Origin: CBDFKF01 sp965248765
Lineage (GTDB): Bacteria > Pseudomonadota > Alphaproteobacteria > VGEJ01
Reading direction: 5' to 3'
Assembly: GCA_965248765.1 (NCBI GenBank)
Contig: CBDFKF010000004.1
Span: 1,178,001 to 1,242,000 of the forward strand
DNA: 64,000 bases
Shown in pieces: positions 1 through 9,880 of this stretch. The notes below the pieces were generated by a model that had not been told where the DNA came from, did no database searches, and saw only the letters and a list, made by a program, of their open reading frames with translations. How positions within the stretch are numbered: the stretch's first letter is position 1; the number at the start of each line of letters is the position of its first letter. Made by a program: the position numbers and the translations under genes.

Positions 1-2
1 AT

Positions 3-3000
3 GAGATCCGCATGGCCTCGGACGCTTTCGGCGAGCATGCTGGCGACATCAAGCCCATCATCCAGGCCGGCAGTTCCGATTCGGCGGCCCTCGATGCCGT
101 GTTCGAGGTATTGGTCCACGCCGGGCGCCCGGCGCCACTTGCCAAAATCGTGCTGATTCCGGAATCGTGGTCGAACAAAACGACGATGGCCGAGTCCCAT
201 CGCGCGCTCTACAGCTACAGCAACTGCATCATGGAGCCCTGGGATGGCCCGGCGGCGATCGCGGCGACGGACGGCCGATGGGTAATCGCCGGTATGGACC
301 GCCACGGCCTGCGGCCACTGCGTTACACGGTCACCGATGGCGGCCTTGTGTTTGTCGGCTCGGAAGCAGGCATGGTCCCGCTCGCCGAAGCGCAGATCGT
401 CGAGAAAGGGCGGGTAGGTCCCGGCGAGATCGTCGGCGTCGATCTCACCCAAGGTCGCTTTTGCCACGACCGCGAGATCAAGGACGAGCTAGCGGCTGCT
501 CACCCCTATGGTGAATGGGTTCAGAACATCACGAGCAGCGCCGCGTTGCCGCGCGCCGAACCGAGCGAAGACCGCCCCTGGCCGCGCCAGGAACTGCGGG
601 CGCGCCAGTTCGCGGCGGGCCACACCGTCGAGGAAATCGAGTTGATCCTCCGGCCGATGGCCGAGGAAGGGCGGGAGCCGGTCGGCTCGATGGGCGATGA
701 CACACCGCTCGCAGTCCTTTCTTCGCGCTACCGCGGCCTCCACCACTTCTTTCGACAGAAGTTCAGTCAGGTTACCAATCCGCCGATCGATTCGCTGCGG
801 GAAAAGCGGGTGATGTCGCTCAAGACCCGCCTCGGCAATCTCGGCAACGTGCTAGATGAGGACTCGAGCCAGACCCAGATTCTACTGTTCGAATCTCCGC
901 TTCTCTCAAATGACGATTACCGCGCGCTGCGGAGCCGACTCGGTGAGGATGCAGTGGAGATCGACGCGACGTTCGCGGTTACGGACGGCGATGACGGCTT
1001 GCGTGTTGCCCTCAATCGCATCCGCGCGGAGGCCGAAGATGCGGTGCGTGGCGGGTGCGCCCACCTCTTCATCACTGACGAGCAAGTAGGACCAGAGCAC
1101 GCCGCCGTCCCTATGATTCTGGCCGCGGGGGGCGTGCACACGCACCTCGTTCGCGAGGGGCTGCGGACCTTCACCTCGCTCAATGTGCGTTCGGCCGAGT
1201 GCCTCGACGTCCACTACTTTGCTGTACTGATTGGCCTCGGCGCGACAACAGTGAACGCCTATCTCGCCGAGGCAACGATCGGGGACCTCCACAACCGAGG
1301 CCTCTTTCCCGGCGAAAGTCTCGCGGCGTGTGTCGGGCGCTCGCGTGATGCGGTCGAGCAGGGCCTCCTGAAGATCATCTCAAAAATGGGGATCTCGGTG
1401 CTGAGCTCCTACCGCGGCGGGCGGATGTTCGAGGCGGTGGGTCTCTCGCGCTCGCTCGTGGCCGAGTTCTTTCCCGGCGTTAGCTCACGGATCTCCGGCA
1501 TCGGTCTTCCCGGTATCCAGAGCAAGGTCCTCGCTCTGCACGAACGCGCCTTCGACGGCGAGGTCGAGACGTTACCGATCGGCGGTCTCTACCGCCACCG
1601 ACAAGGCGGCGAAGTGCACGGCTTCGACGGACAACTCATTCACGTCCTTCAGTCTGCTGTCAGTCGCGATTCGTACAGCCTCTACAAGCGCTATAGCAAA
1701 GGCTTGGCCGAACTCCCGCCGGTCAATCTGCGAGACCTCTTGGACTTCGATCCCAAGGGACCGCCGGTGGCACTTGAGGAGGTCGAGTCGATCACCGACA
1801 TCCGCCGACGTTTTGGCAGCGGCAGTATGTCCCATGGCGCGCTTTCGAAAGAGGCGCACGAGACTTTGGCGATCGCCATGAACCGCATCGGTGCCGCCTC
1901 CTGCAGCGGCGAGGGTGGTGAGAATCCTGATCGAGCCACGCCGCGGCCGAACGGCGACAATGCCAATTCTCGCGTCAAGCAGATTGCCTCGGCGCGGTTC
2001 GGCGTGACCGCTGAGTACCTGAACGCCTGTACCGAGATCGAGATCAAGATAGCCCAGGGTGCCAAACCTGGTGAAGGCGGGCAGCTCCCCGGCTTCAAAG
2101 TCACCGCCGAAATCGCGCGCTTACGGCACTCCACCGAAGGGGTCACGCTGATCTCGCCGCCGCCGCACCACGATATCTACTCGATCGAGGATCTGGCTCA
2201 GCTCATCTACGACCTAAAGCAGATCAATCCGATCGCCCAGGTGTGCGTGAAGCTCGTCGCCGAAGCTGGCATCGGCACGATCGCGGCCGGCGTCGCCAAG
2301 GCCAAGGCCGACGTCATCCTCATTTCAGGTCACTCGGGTGGAACCGGGGCCAGCCCGCAGAGCAGCATCAAGTATGCCGGGGTGCCGTGGGAGATGGGCC
2401 TGACCGAGGTACACCAAGTCCTCACCCTCAACCGCCTGCGTCATCATGTCCGCCTGCGCGCCGACGGCGGCATTAAATGCGGCCGAGATGTCGTCATGTC
2501 GGCGCTGATGGGCGCCGAGGAGTACGGGGTGGGCACCACGTCGCTCGTGGCCATGGGGTGCATCCTGGTCAGGCAATGCCACAGCAACACCTGCCCTGTC
2601 GGCATCTGCACCCAGGATCCGCGCCTGAGGGAGAAGTTCGAGGGAACCGCAGAGAAGGTCGTCAATCTTTTCAGCTTCATCGCCGAGGAGGTGCGTGAGA
2701 TCCTGGCCTCGCTCGGCGCGCGGTCGCTCCAGGAGGTGATCGGTCGTACCGACCTGCTGAGCCAGGTCAGCCGAGGCAGTCCGGAGCTAGACGACCTCGA
2801 CCTCAACCCGCTCTTGGTCCAGGCCGATCCTGGTCCGCATCCCCCCTATTGCAGCATCGAAGGCCGCAACGAGGTGCCGGAGACGCTTGATGCGCAGATG
2901 GTCGTGGATAGCCAGAGCGCCTTCGATTCGGGCGAGAAGATGCAGCTTGCCTATAACATCCGGAACACCCAGCGCGCGATCGGCACCAAGCTCTCCTCCG

Positions 3001-3695
3001 AGATCGTGCGGCGCTTCGGCATGACCGGGCTGCAGCCCGGTCACATCACCATCCGCCTGCGAGGCTCAGCCGGACAGTCGCTGGGCGCCTTCGCCGTACA
3101 GGGCCTCAGGCTCGAGGTGTTCGGCGAGGCCAACGACTATGTGGCCAAGGGCCTGTCCGGCGGTACGGTTATCGTGCGCCCGATGCCATCGAGCCCACTC
3201 AAGAGCAACGAGAACGTAATTCTCGGCAACACCGTCCTCTACGGCGCAACGTCAGGCCAGCTCTTCGCCGCCGGTCAGGCTGGAGAGCGGTTCGCGGTCC
3301 GCAATTCCGGAGCAGTTGCGATCGTCGAGGGGTGCGGCACCAACGGTTGCGAGTACATGACGGGCGGCGTGGTCGTCGTTCTCGGGCCCGTCGGCGACAA
3401 CTTCGCTGCCGGAATGACGGGCGGCATGGCGTTTGTGTACGATTCCGACGGCAGCTTCGAGAGCCATATCAACGACGACCACGTACTGTGGCAGCGCATC
3501 GCCACATCGTATTGGGACGCTTTCTGCAGGGACCACGTCCAGAGACACATCGCCAACACCCAGTCGGCCTTCGCTGCCCAGCTCCTCACCCACTGGGATC
3601 TAGAGATCGGGAAATTCTGGCAGGTGTGCCCGCTCGAGATGGTCGACCGCCTCGAGCACCCGCTTGCGGACCGCCCGACCGCCGCGCGCGCGTGA
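3..3695 (+). CDS. gltB: Glutamate synthase (NADPH) large subunit, 5'-truncated by the window edge
   Basis: This is the large (alpha) subunit of GOGAT, which makes two glutamates from glutamine and 2-oxoglutarate in the cytosol. The frame is open from the first bases, so the gene starts outside the window; about 1,230 of the usual ~1,500 residues are present. Seen in order: the end of the N-terminal glutaminase domain, the central domain, the FMN-binding synthase domain (PGEGGQLPGFKV; SGHSGGTGASP), the 3Fe-4S cysteine cluster CHSNTCPVGIC near 2577-2610, and the C-terminal glycine-rich GXGXG beta-helix (SGGTVIVRP, GGVVVVLG). No gltD follows; a GST gene starts 10 bases after the stop. The ATG at 12 is internal and not the true start. 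Confidence 0.97.
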   Translation, partial: EIRMASDAFGEHAGDIKPIIQAGSSDSAALDAVFEVLVHAGRPAPLAKIVLIPESWSNKTTMAESHRALYSYSNCIMEPWDGPAAIAATDGRWVIAGMDRHGLRPLRYTVTDGGLVFVGSEAGMVPLAEAQIVEKGRVGPGEIVGVDLTQGRFCHDREIKDELAAAHPYGEWVQNITSSAALPRAEPSEDRPWPRQELRARQFAAGHTVEEIELILRPMAEEGREPVGSMGDDTPLAVLSSRYRGLHHFFRQKFSQVTNPPIDSLREKRVMSLKTRLGNLGNVLDEDSSQTQILLFESPLLSNDDYRALRSRLGEDAVEIDATFAVTDGDDGLRVALNRIRAEAEDAVRGGCAHLFITDEQVGPEHAAVPMILAAGGVHTHLVREGLRTFTSLNVRSAECLDVHYFAVLIGLGATTVNAYLAEATIGDLHNRGLFPGESLAACVGRSRDAVEQGLLKIISKMGISVLSSYRGGRMFEAVGLSRSLVAEFFPGVSSRISGIGLPGIQSKVLALHERAFDGEVETLPIGGLYRHRQGGEVHGFDGQLIHVLQSAVSRDSYSLYKRYSKGLAELPPVNLRDLLDFDPKGPPVALEEVESITDIRRRFGSGSMSHGALSKEAHETLAIAMNRIGAASCSGEGGENPDRATPRPNGDNANSRVKQIASARFGVTAEYLNACTEIEIKIAQGAKPGEGGQLPGFKVTAEIARLRHSTEGVTLISPPPHHDIYSIEDLAQLIYDLKQINPIAQVCVKLVAEAGIGTIAAGVAKAKADVILISGHSGGTGASPQSSIKYAGVPWEMGLTEVHQVLTLNRLRHHVRLRADGGIKCGRDVVMSALMGAEEYGVGTTSLVAMGCILVRQCHSNTCPVGICTQDPRLREKFEGTAEKVVNLFSFIAEEVREILASLGARSLQEVIGRTDLLSQVSRGSPELDDLDLNPLLVQADPGPHPPYCSIEGRNEVPETLDAQMVVDSQSAFDSGEKMQLAYNIRNTQRAIGTKLSSEIVRRFGMTGLQPGHITIRLRGSAGQSLGAFAVQGLRLEVFGEANDYVAKGLSGGTVIVRPMPSSPLKSNENVILGNTVLYGATSGQLFAAGQAGERFAVRNSGAVAIVEGCGTNGCEYMTGGVVVVLGPVGDNFAAGMTGGMAFVYDSDGSFESHINDDHVLWQRIATSYWDAFCRDHVQRHIANTQSAFAAQLLTHWDLEIGKFWQVCPLEMVDRLEHPLADRPTAARA

Positions 3696-3705
3696 GCGAT
3701 CGCTT

Positions 3706-4374
3706 GTGCGTGCCCTGTATCACCTGTGGCTGTCTCCGCCCTGTCGCAAGGTACGAATTCTCCTGGGCGAGAAAGGGCTCGATTTCGAGCTCGTCATCGA
3801 GAAGGAATGGGAGCGGCGTGAGGAGTTCCTGAAACTCAATCCGGCTGGCGAAGTGCCTGTGCTGATCGAGCCGAACGGCGCCGCGATCACCGGCCGGATT
3901 GCCATCTGCGAGTATCTCGACGAGGCCTACCCCGAACCACCGATGATCGGCGATGATCCCCTGGCGCGTGCCGAAACGCGGCGGCTGGTGTCTTGGTTCG
4001 ACGAGAAATTTCATCACGAGGTGACGGTCAACCTCCTGAACGAGAAGTTCGACAAGCGCTTCCTTGGACGTGGCGCGCCCGACACCGCGGCGATCCGTGC
4101 CGGCAAAGAGAACATTGGCTATCACCTCGACTACATCGGTTACTTGGCCGAGCGCCGCCGCTGGCTCGGTGGCGATCGGCTCGGTCTGGCCGACATCGCA
4201 GCGGCCGCGCAGCTCTCAGCGCTCGACTATCTCGGCGATGTATCCTGGGAGGAGCATCCGCCGGCCAAGGAATGGTACGCGCGCATCAAGTCACGGCCGA
4301 GCGTACGCCCGATCCTCACTGATCACATTCCGGGGCTGCCGCCGCCGAAGACCTATGCCAACCTCGATTTCTGA
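3706..4374 (+). CDS. Glutathione S-transferase family protein
   Basis: A 222-residue soluble GST. The N-terminal thioredoxin-like half (LYHLWLSPPCRKVRILLGEK, then NPAGEVPVLIE with the conserved cis-proline, then AICEYLDE) binds glutathione. The C-terminal helical half has the LADIAAAAQLSALDYLG motif. GTG at 3706 is chosen because it places the strand motif at residue 3; an upstream ATG at 3664 would overlap gltB by 32 bases. It overlaps the next gene, queG, by 20 bases, so the two are probably translated from one message. The substrate is unknown. Confidence 0.9.
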   Translation: MRALYHLWLSPPCRKVRILLGEKGLDFELVIEKEWERREEFLKLNPAGEVPVLIEPNGAAITGRIAICEYLDEAYPEPPMIGDDPLARAETRRLVSWFDEKFHHEVTVNLLNEKFDKRFLGRGAPDTAAIRAGKENIGYHLDYIGYLAERRRWLGGDRLGLADIAAAAQLSALDYLGDVSWEEHPPAKEWYARIKSRPSVRPILTDHIPGLPPPKTYANLDF

Positions 4375-5509
4375 GCACATCGACGCGGGCGCCAGTGCCT
4401 CCTCGTCGGCCGAGGCGCGGGTTCGGGCCCAGGCTCGCGAGCTCGGGTTCGAGGCCGTTGGCATCACCACACCAGGGACGACCGTGGCGGCCGCGGATCG
4501 CCTCCGCCGTTTTCTCGCCGCCGGCTGGCACGGCGACATGGATTGGCTCGCCACCAAGGCGGAACGGAGGGCCGACCCGCTCGCACTGTGGCCAGACGCG
4601 CGCAGCATCGTCGTCGTCGGGATGAACTACGGGCCATACCACGACCCGTTGGCCCTGCTCGGCGCGCGCGACCGCGCCACCCTCTCGGTCTATGCGCGCG
4701 GCCGCGACTATCACGACGTGATCAAGAAGCGGCTCAAGGCGCTCGGGCGCTGGACGGCGGCGACCTTCGGCACGGAGGTCAAGGTGTTCGTCGATACCGC
4801 ACCGGTGATGGAGAAACCGCTGGCCGCCCGCGCCGGGATCGGCTGGCAGGGCAAACACACCAACCTGGTCTCGCGGCAGCACGGCTCATGGCTGTTCCTC
4901 GGCGCCCTGTTCACCACCCTGGTGCTCAAGCCGGATGACGCGGAGACCGATCACTGCGGATCGTGCCGGGCTTGCCTCGATGTCTGCCCGACCGATGCCT
5001 TCCCGGCGCCTTACCAGCTCGATGCGCGCCGCTGCATCTCTTACCTCACGATCGAGCACAAGGGCCACATCCCAGCCGAATTCCGCAAGCCGATGGGTAA
5101 CCGCATTTACGGCTGCGATGACTGCCTCGCAGTATGCCCATGGAACAAATACGCGAGCGCGGCGCGCGAGGCGGCCTTCCATCCCCGAGCCGAACTGACC
5201 GGGCCGCTCCTTACCGAGCTTACCCGCCTCGACGACGCCGGCTTCCGCCGACTGTTCGCCGGGACCGCGGTTAAACGCACCGGTCGCGATCGCTTCGTGC
5301 GCAATGTTCTGATCGCGCTCGGCAACTCGGGCGATGCCGCGCTCGCGGCGGTGGCCGCGGCGCGTCTCGACGATGGCTCAGCGCTGGTGCGGGCGATGGC
5401 CGTATGGGCGGTCCGCGAGCTGGCCGATCAGACGACCGTGGGCCGCCTGCGCGACCGGCACTTGCCGCACGAGACCGAACCGGCCGTGCGCGCCGAATGG
5501 AGCCGGTGA
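4355..5509 (+). CDS. queG: Epoxyqueuosine reductase
   Basis: Cobalamin- and iron-sulfur-dependent enzyme that reduces epoxyqueuosine to queuosine in tRNA wobble position 34, the last step of queuosine synthesis. It is 384 residues long, close to the family norm. The N-terminal half has the QueG signature (VDTAPVMEKPLAARAG, GWQGKHTNL). It is followed by two ferredoxin-type clusters, CGSCRACLDVCP and CDDCLAVCPW, and a HEAT-like C-terminal tail. ATG 4355 lies inside the end of the GST gene. The stop overlaps the start of the next SDR gene by 13 bases, so GST, queG and the SDR look co-translated. Confidence 0.95.
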   Translation: MPTSISEHIDAGASASSSAEARVRAQARELGFEAVGITTPGTTVAAADRLRRFLAAGWHGDMDWLATKAERRADPLALWPDARSIVVVGMNYGPYHDPLALLGARDRATLSVYARGRDYHDVIKKRLKALGRWTAATFGTEVKVFVDTAPVMEKPLAARAGIGWQGKHTNLVSRQHGSWLFLGALFTTLVLKPDDAETDHCGSCRACLDVCPTDAFPAPYQLDARRCISYLTIEHKGHIPAEFRKPMGNRIYGCDDCLAVCPWNKYASAAREAAFHPRAELTGPLLTELTRLDDAGFRRLFAGTAVKRTGRDRFVRNVLIALGNSGDAALAAVAAARLDDGSALVRAMAVWAVRELADQTTVGRLRDRHLPHETEPAVRAEWSR

Positions 5510-6369
5510 ACCGGCTGTTCTGCTTCGGCCTCGGCTACACCGCGCTCTTCCTGGCTGGGCGCCTGCAGGCTGAGGGCTGGTCGGTCGTCGGTACCTGCCG
5601 CGACGTGGAGAAGCAGGGGCAACTCCGCGAGCGCGGGATCGAGGCCTACCTGTTCGACCGCAACCGACCGCTTGACGATCCCGGCGTGCTGAGCGCGGCC
5701 ACGCACGTGTTGAGCTCGGTGCCGCCGGATTCGCAAGGCGATCTGGTGCTCGACCACCACAGTGCGGCGATCGCGGCGATGCGTGAGCTGACCTGGCTCG
5801 GTTATCTCTCGACCACCGGCGTCTACGGCGACCGGGCGGGCGGCTGGGTCGACGAGCAATCCGAGCGGCGGCCAAGCGGCGCGAGAAGCGCTCGCCGGGT
5901 CGCCGCCGAGGACGGCTGGCTGGCGCTGTGGGAGCAGGCCGGCGTGCCGGTGCATATCTTTCGTCTGGCGGGGATCTATGGGCCGGGCCGCAACCAGCTC
6001 GAAGCGGTGCGGGCCGGCCGCGCCCGCCGTATCGACAAGCCCGACCAGGTCTTCTCGCGCGTCCATGTCGAGGACATCGCGACGGTGCTGGCGGCCTCGA
6101 TGGCCAGGCCCGATCCGGGCGCGGTCTACAACGTCTGCGACGACGAGCCGACCTCGGCCGCGACCGTCACCGAGTATGCCTGCGAGTTATTGGGGGTGGA
6201 GCCGCCGCCGCTCGTCCCGCTCGACAAGGCCGAGCTCACGCCGATGGCGCGGAGCTTCTATGCGGATAACCGGCGGGTCTGCAACCAGCGGATCAAGGAT
6301 GAGCTCGGCGTGCGGCTCGCCTACCCCAACTACCGACTCGGACTCGAAGCGCTCGCCGCGACTTCTTGA
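5497..6369 (+). CDS. SDR-family NAD(P)-dependent oxidoreductase, YeeZ-like
   Basis: A 290-residue atypical extended short-chain dehydrogenase. The Rossmann nucleotide-binding loop is GLGYTALFLAGRL at the very N-terminus. The YLSTTGVYGDRAG segment carries the family Ser/Thr-Tyr region, and RVHVEDIATVL is typical of the YeeZ/epimerase-like group. The usual YxxxK catalytic pair is not obvious, as in other YeeZ relatives, so the reaction is unknown. The start overlaps queG by 13 bases. The 3' end overlaps the convergent hydrolase gene by 40 bases. Confidence 0.82.
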   Translation: MEPVNRLFCFGLGYTALFLAGRLQAEGWSVVGTCRDVEKQGQLRERGIEAYLFDRNRPLDDPGVLSAATHVLSSVPPDSQGDLVLDHHSAAIAAMRELTWLGYLSTTGVYGDRAGGWVDEQSERRPSGARSARRVAAEDGWLALWEQAGVPVHIFRLAGIYGPGRNQLEAVRAGRARRIDKPDQVFSRVHVEDIATVLAASMARPDPGAVYNVCDDEPTSAATVTEYACELLGVEPPPLVPLDKAELTPMARSFYADNRRVCNQRIKDELGVRLAYPNYRLGLEALAATS

Positions 6370-7121
6370 CACAGCGTCTCGACGGTCGAGATCATGCGCA
6401 CGAGGTCGACCGGCTCCGATAGGCGATGGTCGCCATGCTTAACAAAGGTGACACACACGTCCGGGGAAGATAGCGCCTCCACCAATCGCAATGATTGTGT
6501 TGTGGGCACATCGGAATCTCGCATACCGTGTATCAGCCGGGCCGGGCAGTAGATATCGATGGGGCCGCGCAGCAACAGATGCTCGCGCCCCTCCTCGATC
6601 AGCCGGCGGGTGATGACGTAGGGCTCCTCGCCGTAGTCCGAGGGTTCGCGCCAGAAGCCCTCGGTCTCGAGCGCGTGGCGCTCGGTCTCGCCATAGCGCG
6701 CCCACAACAGGTCCTCGGTGAAATCGGGCGCCGGCGCAAGCCCGACCAGACCCTTGATGCGCTCGGGCCGGGCGAGCGCCACCAGCAACATGATCCAGCC
6801 ACCCATGCTCGAGCCCACCACCACCTGCGGACCGGCGGTCGCGGTATCAAAGACCGCGATCGCATCATCGGCCCAGGCGCCGATGGTGCCCTCGGCGAAC
6901 GTGCCGCCGGAAACGCCATGGCCGCGATAATCGAAGCGCACGAACGCGCGGCCCAAGTGGCGGCAGGCCGCCTCGAGCGCCGTGGCCTTGGTCCCCGACA
7001 TGTCCGAGGCGAAGCCGCCGCAGAACATCACGCCGGGTGTGTTGCCCGGGGTCGCGTGATAGGCGATGGTCGTGCCGTCGGGGCGTCTCACGATTGCGGG
7101 CGCGGCGGCGGGTGTTGACAC
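6330..7121 (-). CDS. Alpha/beta hydrolase (ABHD10-like serine hydrolase)
   Basis: A cytosolic alpha/beta-hydrolase of about 263 residues. Seen: the oxyanion-side FCGGFASDMSGTKA, then RFDYRGHG, the nucleophile elbow GSSMGG, the acid in HGMRDSDVP and the catalytic histidine in KHGDHRLS. The pattern GGFxSDMxGTKA is typical of the ABHD10/palmitoyl-thioesterase-like branch; the substrate is unknown. The start is uncertain: GTG at 7121 puts the RPDG motif 12 residues in, while a GTG at 7163 would leave only 14 bases to the divergent glycosyltransferase start. The C-terminus overlaps the convergent SDR gene. Confidence 0.85.
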   Translation of the reverse strand: MSTPAAAPAIVRRPDGTTIAYHATPGNTPGVMFCGGFASDMSGTKATALEAACRHLGRAFVRFDYRGHGVSGGTFAEGTIGAWADDAIAVFDTATAGPQVVVGSSMGGWIMLLVALARPERIKGLVGLAPAPDFTEDLLWARYGETERHALETEGFWREPSDYGEEPYVITRRLIEEGREHLLLRGPIDIYCPARLIHGMRDSDVPTTQSLRLVEALSSPDVCVTFVKHGDHRLSEPVDLVRMISTVETLCQEVAASASSPSR

Positions 7122-7177
7122 CGTTTCGTAACCTGAAGCCAAGCGAGGACCCGGCCGCGTCACCGCGACACGAGGAT

Positions 7178-8407
7178 ATGCCGAGCGAGTCTAGCATCGA
7201 GGCCGTGCCAACGCCTGGGCCGAGTCGCAGCCCGGGGGTGTTGCAGGTGCTGCCGGCCCTGGAGGCCGGCGGGGTCGAGCGTGGCACCGTCGACATCGCC
7301 GCCGCCATCGCCGCCGCCGGCTGGCGCGCCGTGGTGGTCTCGAGCGGAGGGCCGATGGTGCGCGAGCTCGAGCGCGCGGGCGCCGCCCACGTGATCATGC
7401 CGGTGCAGAGCAAGAACCCGGCCGTCATGCGCCGCAACGCCGGGCAGCTTGCCGCCCTGATTGCCGAGCACGACATCGACATCGTCCATGCCCGCAGCCG
7501 GGCCCCGGCCTGGAGCGCCCGGGCCGCGGCGCGGCGTACCGGCCGGCCCTTCGTCAGCACCTTCCATGGCACCTACAACGCCGGCCACCCCTTAAAGCGC
7601 TGGTACAACGGCATCATGGCCAGGGGCGATCGGGTGATCGCGATCTCGGAGTTCATCGCCGGCCACGTGCGCGGGATGTACCGGGTCGATGCCGGGCGGC
7701 TGAGGACGATCCCCCGCGGCATCGATGTCGGCCTGTTCGATCCCACCGCGGTGAGCGCCGCGCGCATGATCCGCCTGGTCGACCAATGGCACCTGCCCGA
7801 TGGCGTGCCGGTGGTGATGCTGCCGGGCCGGCTCGCCCGGTGGAAGGGCCATGCGGTCTTGATCGATGCCATCGCCCAGCTCGACCGCGACGATGTGCGC
7901 TGTCTGCTGGTCGGTGCCGGCGGGCAGCAGACGGGCATCAGCGCGGCGGGCGTGGGCCGCGCTGGGGGTGGAGGCCGCGCTGGAGGCGGCTACGGCGCTG
8001 AGCTCAGGCGGCGCATCATCGAGCGGGGCCTCGAATCCTCGGTTGCCATCATCGGGCACTGCGACGACATGGCGGCCGCCTACATGCTGGCCGACGTGGT
8101 GGTCTCGGCCTCGATCGAGCCCGAGGCGTTCGGCCGCATCGCGGCGGAAGCCCAGGCGATGGGCCGGCCGGTGGTGGCGACCGACCACGGCGGGGCGCGC
8201 GAGACGGTGATCCCGGGGCGCGGCGGGTGGCTGGTGAAGCCCGGCGATGCCGGCGACATGGCACGGGCGATCGGCGAAGCTCTAGCGCTCGATTCCGGCG
8301 CCCGCTCCGACCTCGCGGCGGCGGCGCGCGCGCACATCTGCGGCCGCTACACCGCCGAGCAGATGTGCGCGAGCACGCTCGATGTCTATCGCGAGCTCAT
8401 GGGCTGA
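7178..8407 (+). CDS. Glycosyltransferase family 4 protein
   Basis: A 409-residue GT-B glycosyltransferase. The N-terminal domain has LPALEAGGVERGTVD, the middle has RSRAPAWSARAAARRTGRP and IPRGIDVGLF, and the C-terminal donor domain has PGRLARWKGH and the SIEPEAFGRIAAEAQAMGRP ExxE-type motif that binds the nucleotide sugar. It probably acts on a lipid- or lipopolysaccharide-linked acceptor at the inner membrane face. ATG 7178 follows a GAGG box. A glycine/alanine-rich insert at about 7945-8000 between the two donor-domain strands is unusual. It is divergent from the hydrolase gene. Confidence 0.9.
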   Translation: MPSESSIEAVPTPGPSRSPGVLQVLPALEAGGVERGTVDIAAAIAAAGWRAVVVSSGGPMVRELERAGAAHVIMPVQSKNPAVMRRNAGQLAALIAEHDIDIVHARSRAPAWSARAAARRTGRPFVSTFHGTYNAGHPLKRWYNGIMARGDRVIAISEFIAGHVRGMYRVDAGRLRTIPRGIDVGLFDPTAVSAARMIRLVDQWHLPDGVPVVMLPGRLARWKGHAVLIDAIAQLDRDDVRCLLVGAGGQQTGISAAGVGRAGGGGRAGGGYGAELRRRIIERGLESSVAIIGHCDDMAAAYMLADVVVSASIEPEAFGRIAAEAQAMGRPVVATDHGGARETVIPGRGGWLVKPGDAGDMARAIGEALALDSGARSDLAAAARAHICGRYTAEQMCASTLDVYRELMG

Positions 8408-8527
8408 ACGGGCCGGACGCTGTGAGAGCGCGCGGGATACGCGCCTCAAGCCCAGAATGCCTCGAAAACCGTCAAGCGCCGACCGTCGCCGAAGCGGCGC
8501 GCGCAAGGGACGCGCAGCTGTCGCTGC

Positions 8528-9619
8528 TCAACCGTCAATGAAACACGACACCGGTCGGTGGTCGCTTGTCTTCTGATTGTTAGTCAGCCCGGCATTGATG
8601 CGGTCATGGACTTCGTGCTCGACGCGCGCCCCTCCCGGATTGACCGAGACGGGCAGACGGTTGTTGACCAACGCCTGGGTGAACAAAATATGGTCGAGCA
8701 GGATTTCCGGGCGCCGATCAGGATCGATTCGATCCCGGAAAAAGACCAACCAACGCAAATCGTCTGGGTAATCGAACAGCGCGTGATTGAGGAACTTGCG
8801 CGCGAAGAAGACATCGCCCTGCAGGTTTGAGATCAGGTCGAAGAAAAGGTACTGGCGCTCGAAGAGCTCCTTGCCCGGTCCGTCGTTGAAATCGCCCATC
8901 AGGAAGATCGCCGGGTCGGTTTCCTGACCGAAACGGTGCCCGAGATAATAGCGGATGTCGGCCGCCTCGGTGGCCAGCTTGATCCGAGCCTCGATCGCTT
9001 TTTCGATAAATTCGCGATGACGGGGGTCGTCCGGCGACTCGGGATTGTATCGGCCGACCCGAACAAATTTGGATTTCAGGTGCGCCCCGATGAACTCGAG
9101 TGGAACGCCTTGCCAGCCAAGTCGCATAACCTGCGGATGACGGTAGTGACTGTGTTTGGTCGTCGTGACCTCGCCCCACTTGTTGACGGGCCACGTCTTG
9201 CCATGGGTCCAGTTGATCCCGTGGCGCCTGGTGGATTCGGCGCGGGTGTAGGTCTGCCAGACCGCTGGATCGTGGAGTTGGGCTTGCGCGGCCAGGGCCG
9301 GGCGAACCAGGAACCAGATCCATTGCCGCCCCTTCTGACGATAGCTGCCCTCGGGCAGAAGGACCGGAACGTAGGTGCCTCCAAGATGCGTCCGACAAAA
9401 ATCATTGATCGCCTGTTCGCCATTGGGGCCCTCAATGACACGTAGGACATGGGCGTCTATCTCTTGGATTTCGTCTCGAATCGCGCGCAGGCGGGCTTGG
9501 GCATCGTCAAACGACCGCCGAACCCCTGCGGATGCACCGAGTCCAGGCGGACTCGCCATCTTGTCCAACAACTTGTCGAGCCACTCGATGTTCCACGTGC
9601 AGACTTTGAGCTGCGCCAT
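8528..9619 (-). CDS. Endonuclease/exonuclease/phosphatase (EEP) family protein
   Basis: A 363-residue member of the DNase I-like metal-dependent phosphoesterase superfamily. Motifs in order: CTWNIEWLD (metal-site Asn), HVLRVIEGPNGEQ (metal-binding Glu), FIGAHLKSKF, FLMGDFNDGPG (catalytic Asp/Asn) and the terminal SDHRPVSCFI (catalytic Asp-His). There is no signal peptide, so it is probably cytosolic. Substrates in the family range from DNA to phospholipids and cannot be told from sequence. It stands alone, with about 120 bases of featureless DNA before the glycosyltransferase stop. Confidence 0.87.
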   Translation of the reverse strand: MAQLKVCTWNIEWLDKLLDKMASPPGLGASAGVRRSFDDAQARLRAIRDEIQEIDAHVLRVIEGPNGEQAINDFCRTHLGGTYVPVLLPEGSYRQKGRQWIWFLVRPALAAQAQLHDPAVWQTYTRAESTRRHGINWTHGKTWPVNKWGEVTTTKHSHYRHPQVMRLGWQGVPLEFIGAHLKSKFVRVGRYNPESPDDPRHREFIEKAIEARIKLATEAADIRYYLGHRFGQETDPAIFLMGDFNDGPGKELFERQYLFFDLISNLQGDVFFARKFLNHALFDYPDDLRWLVFFRDRIDPDRRPEILLDHILFTQALVNNRLPVSVNPGGARVEHEVHDRINAGLTNNQKTSDHRPVSCFIDG

Positions 9620-9880
9620 TCGCTAGCCTCCCCATTCGTTGCGCCCACAATACCAACTACAACCTTGCCGGGCATGCGAATAGCGAGCGAGCGCTGTCAG
9701 GGTGGCCATCGACCGTCAAAATCGACTGTCCTCCGACGGCGCGGATAACCCTTGAGGGATTCGCTACGAACAAATGAATGTTCGGTGGCGGTAGGCGGTG
9801 ACGCCAGCCGATCACGGCGGTGCATAGCCGCGATGGCTGGCTGGTGAGAGGAGAGTTGGCCTCGGTCGATCGCCGATGTC

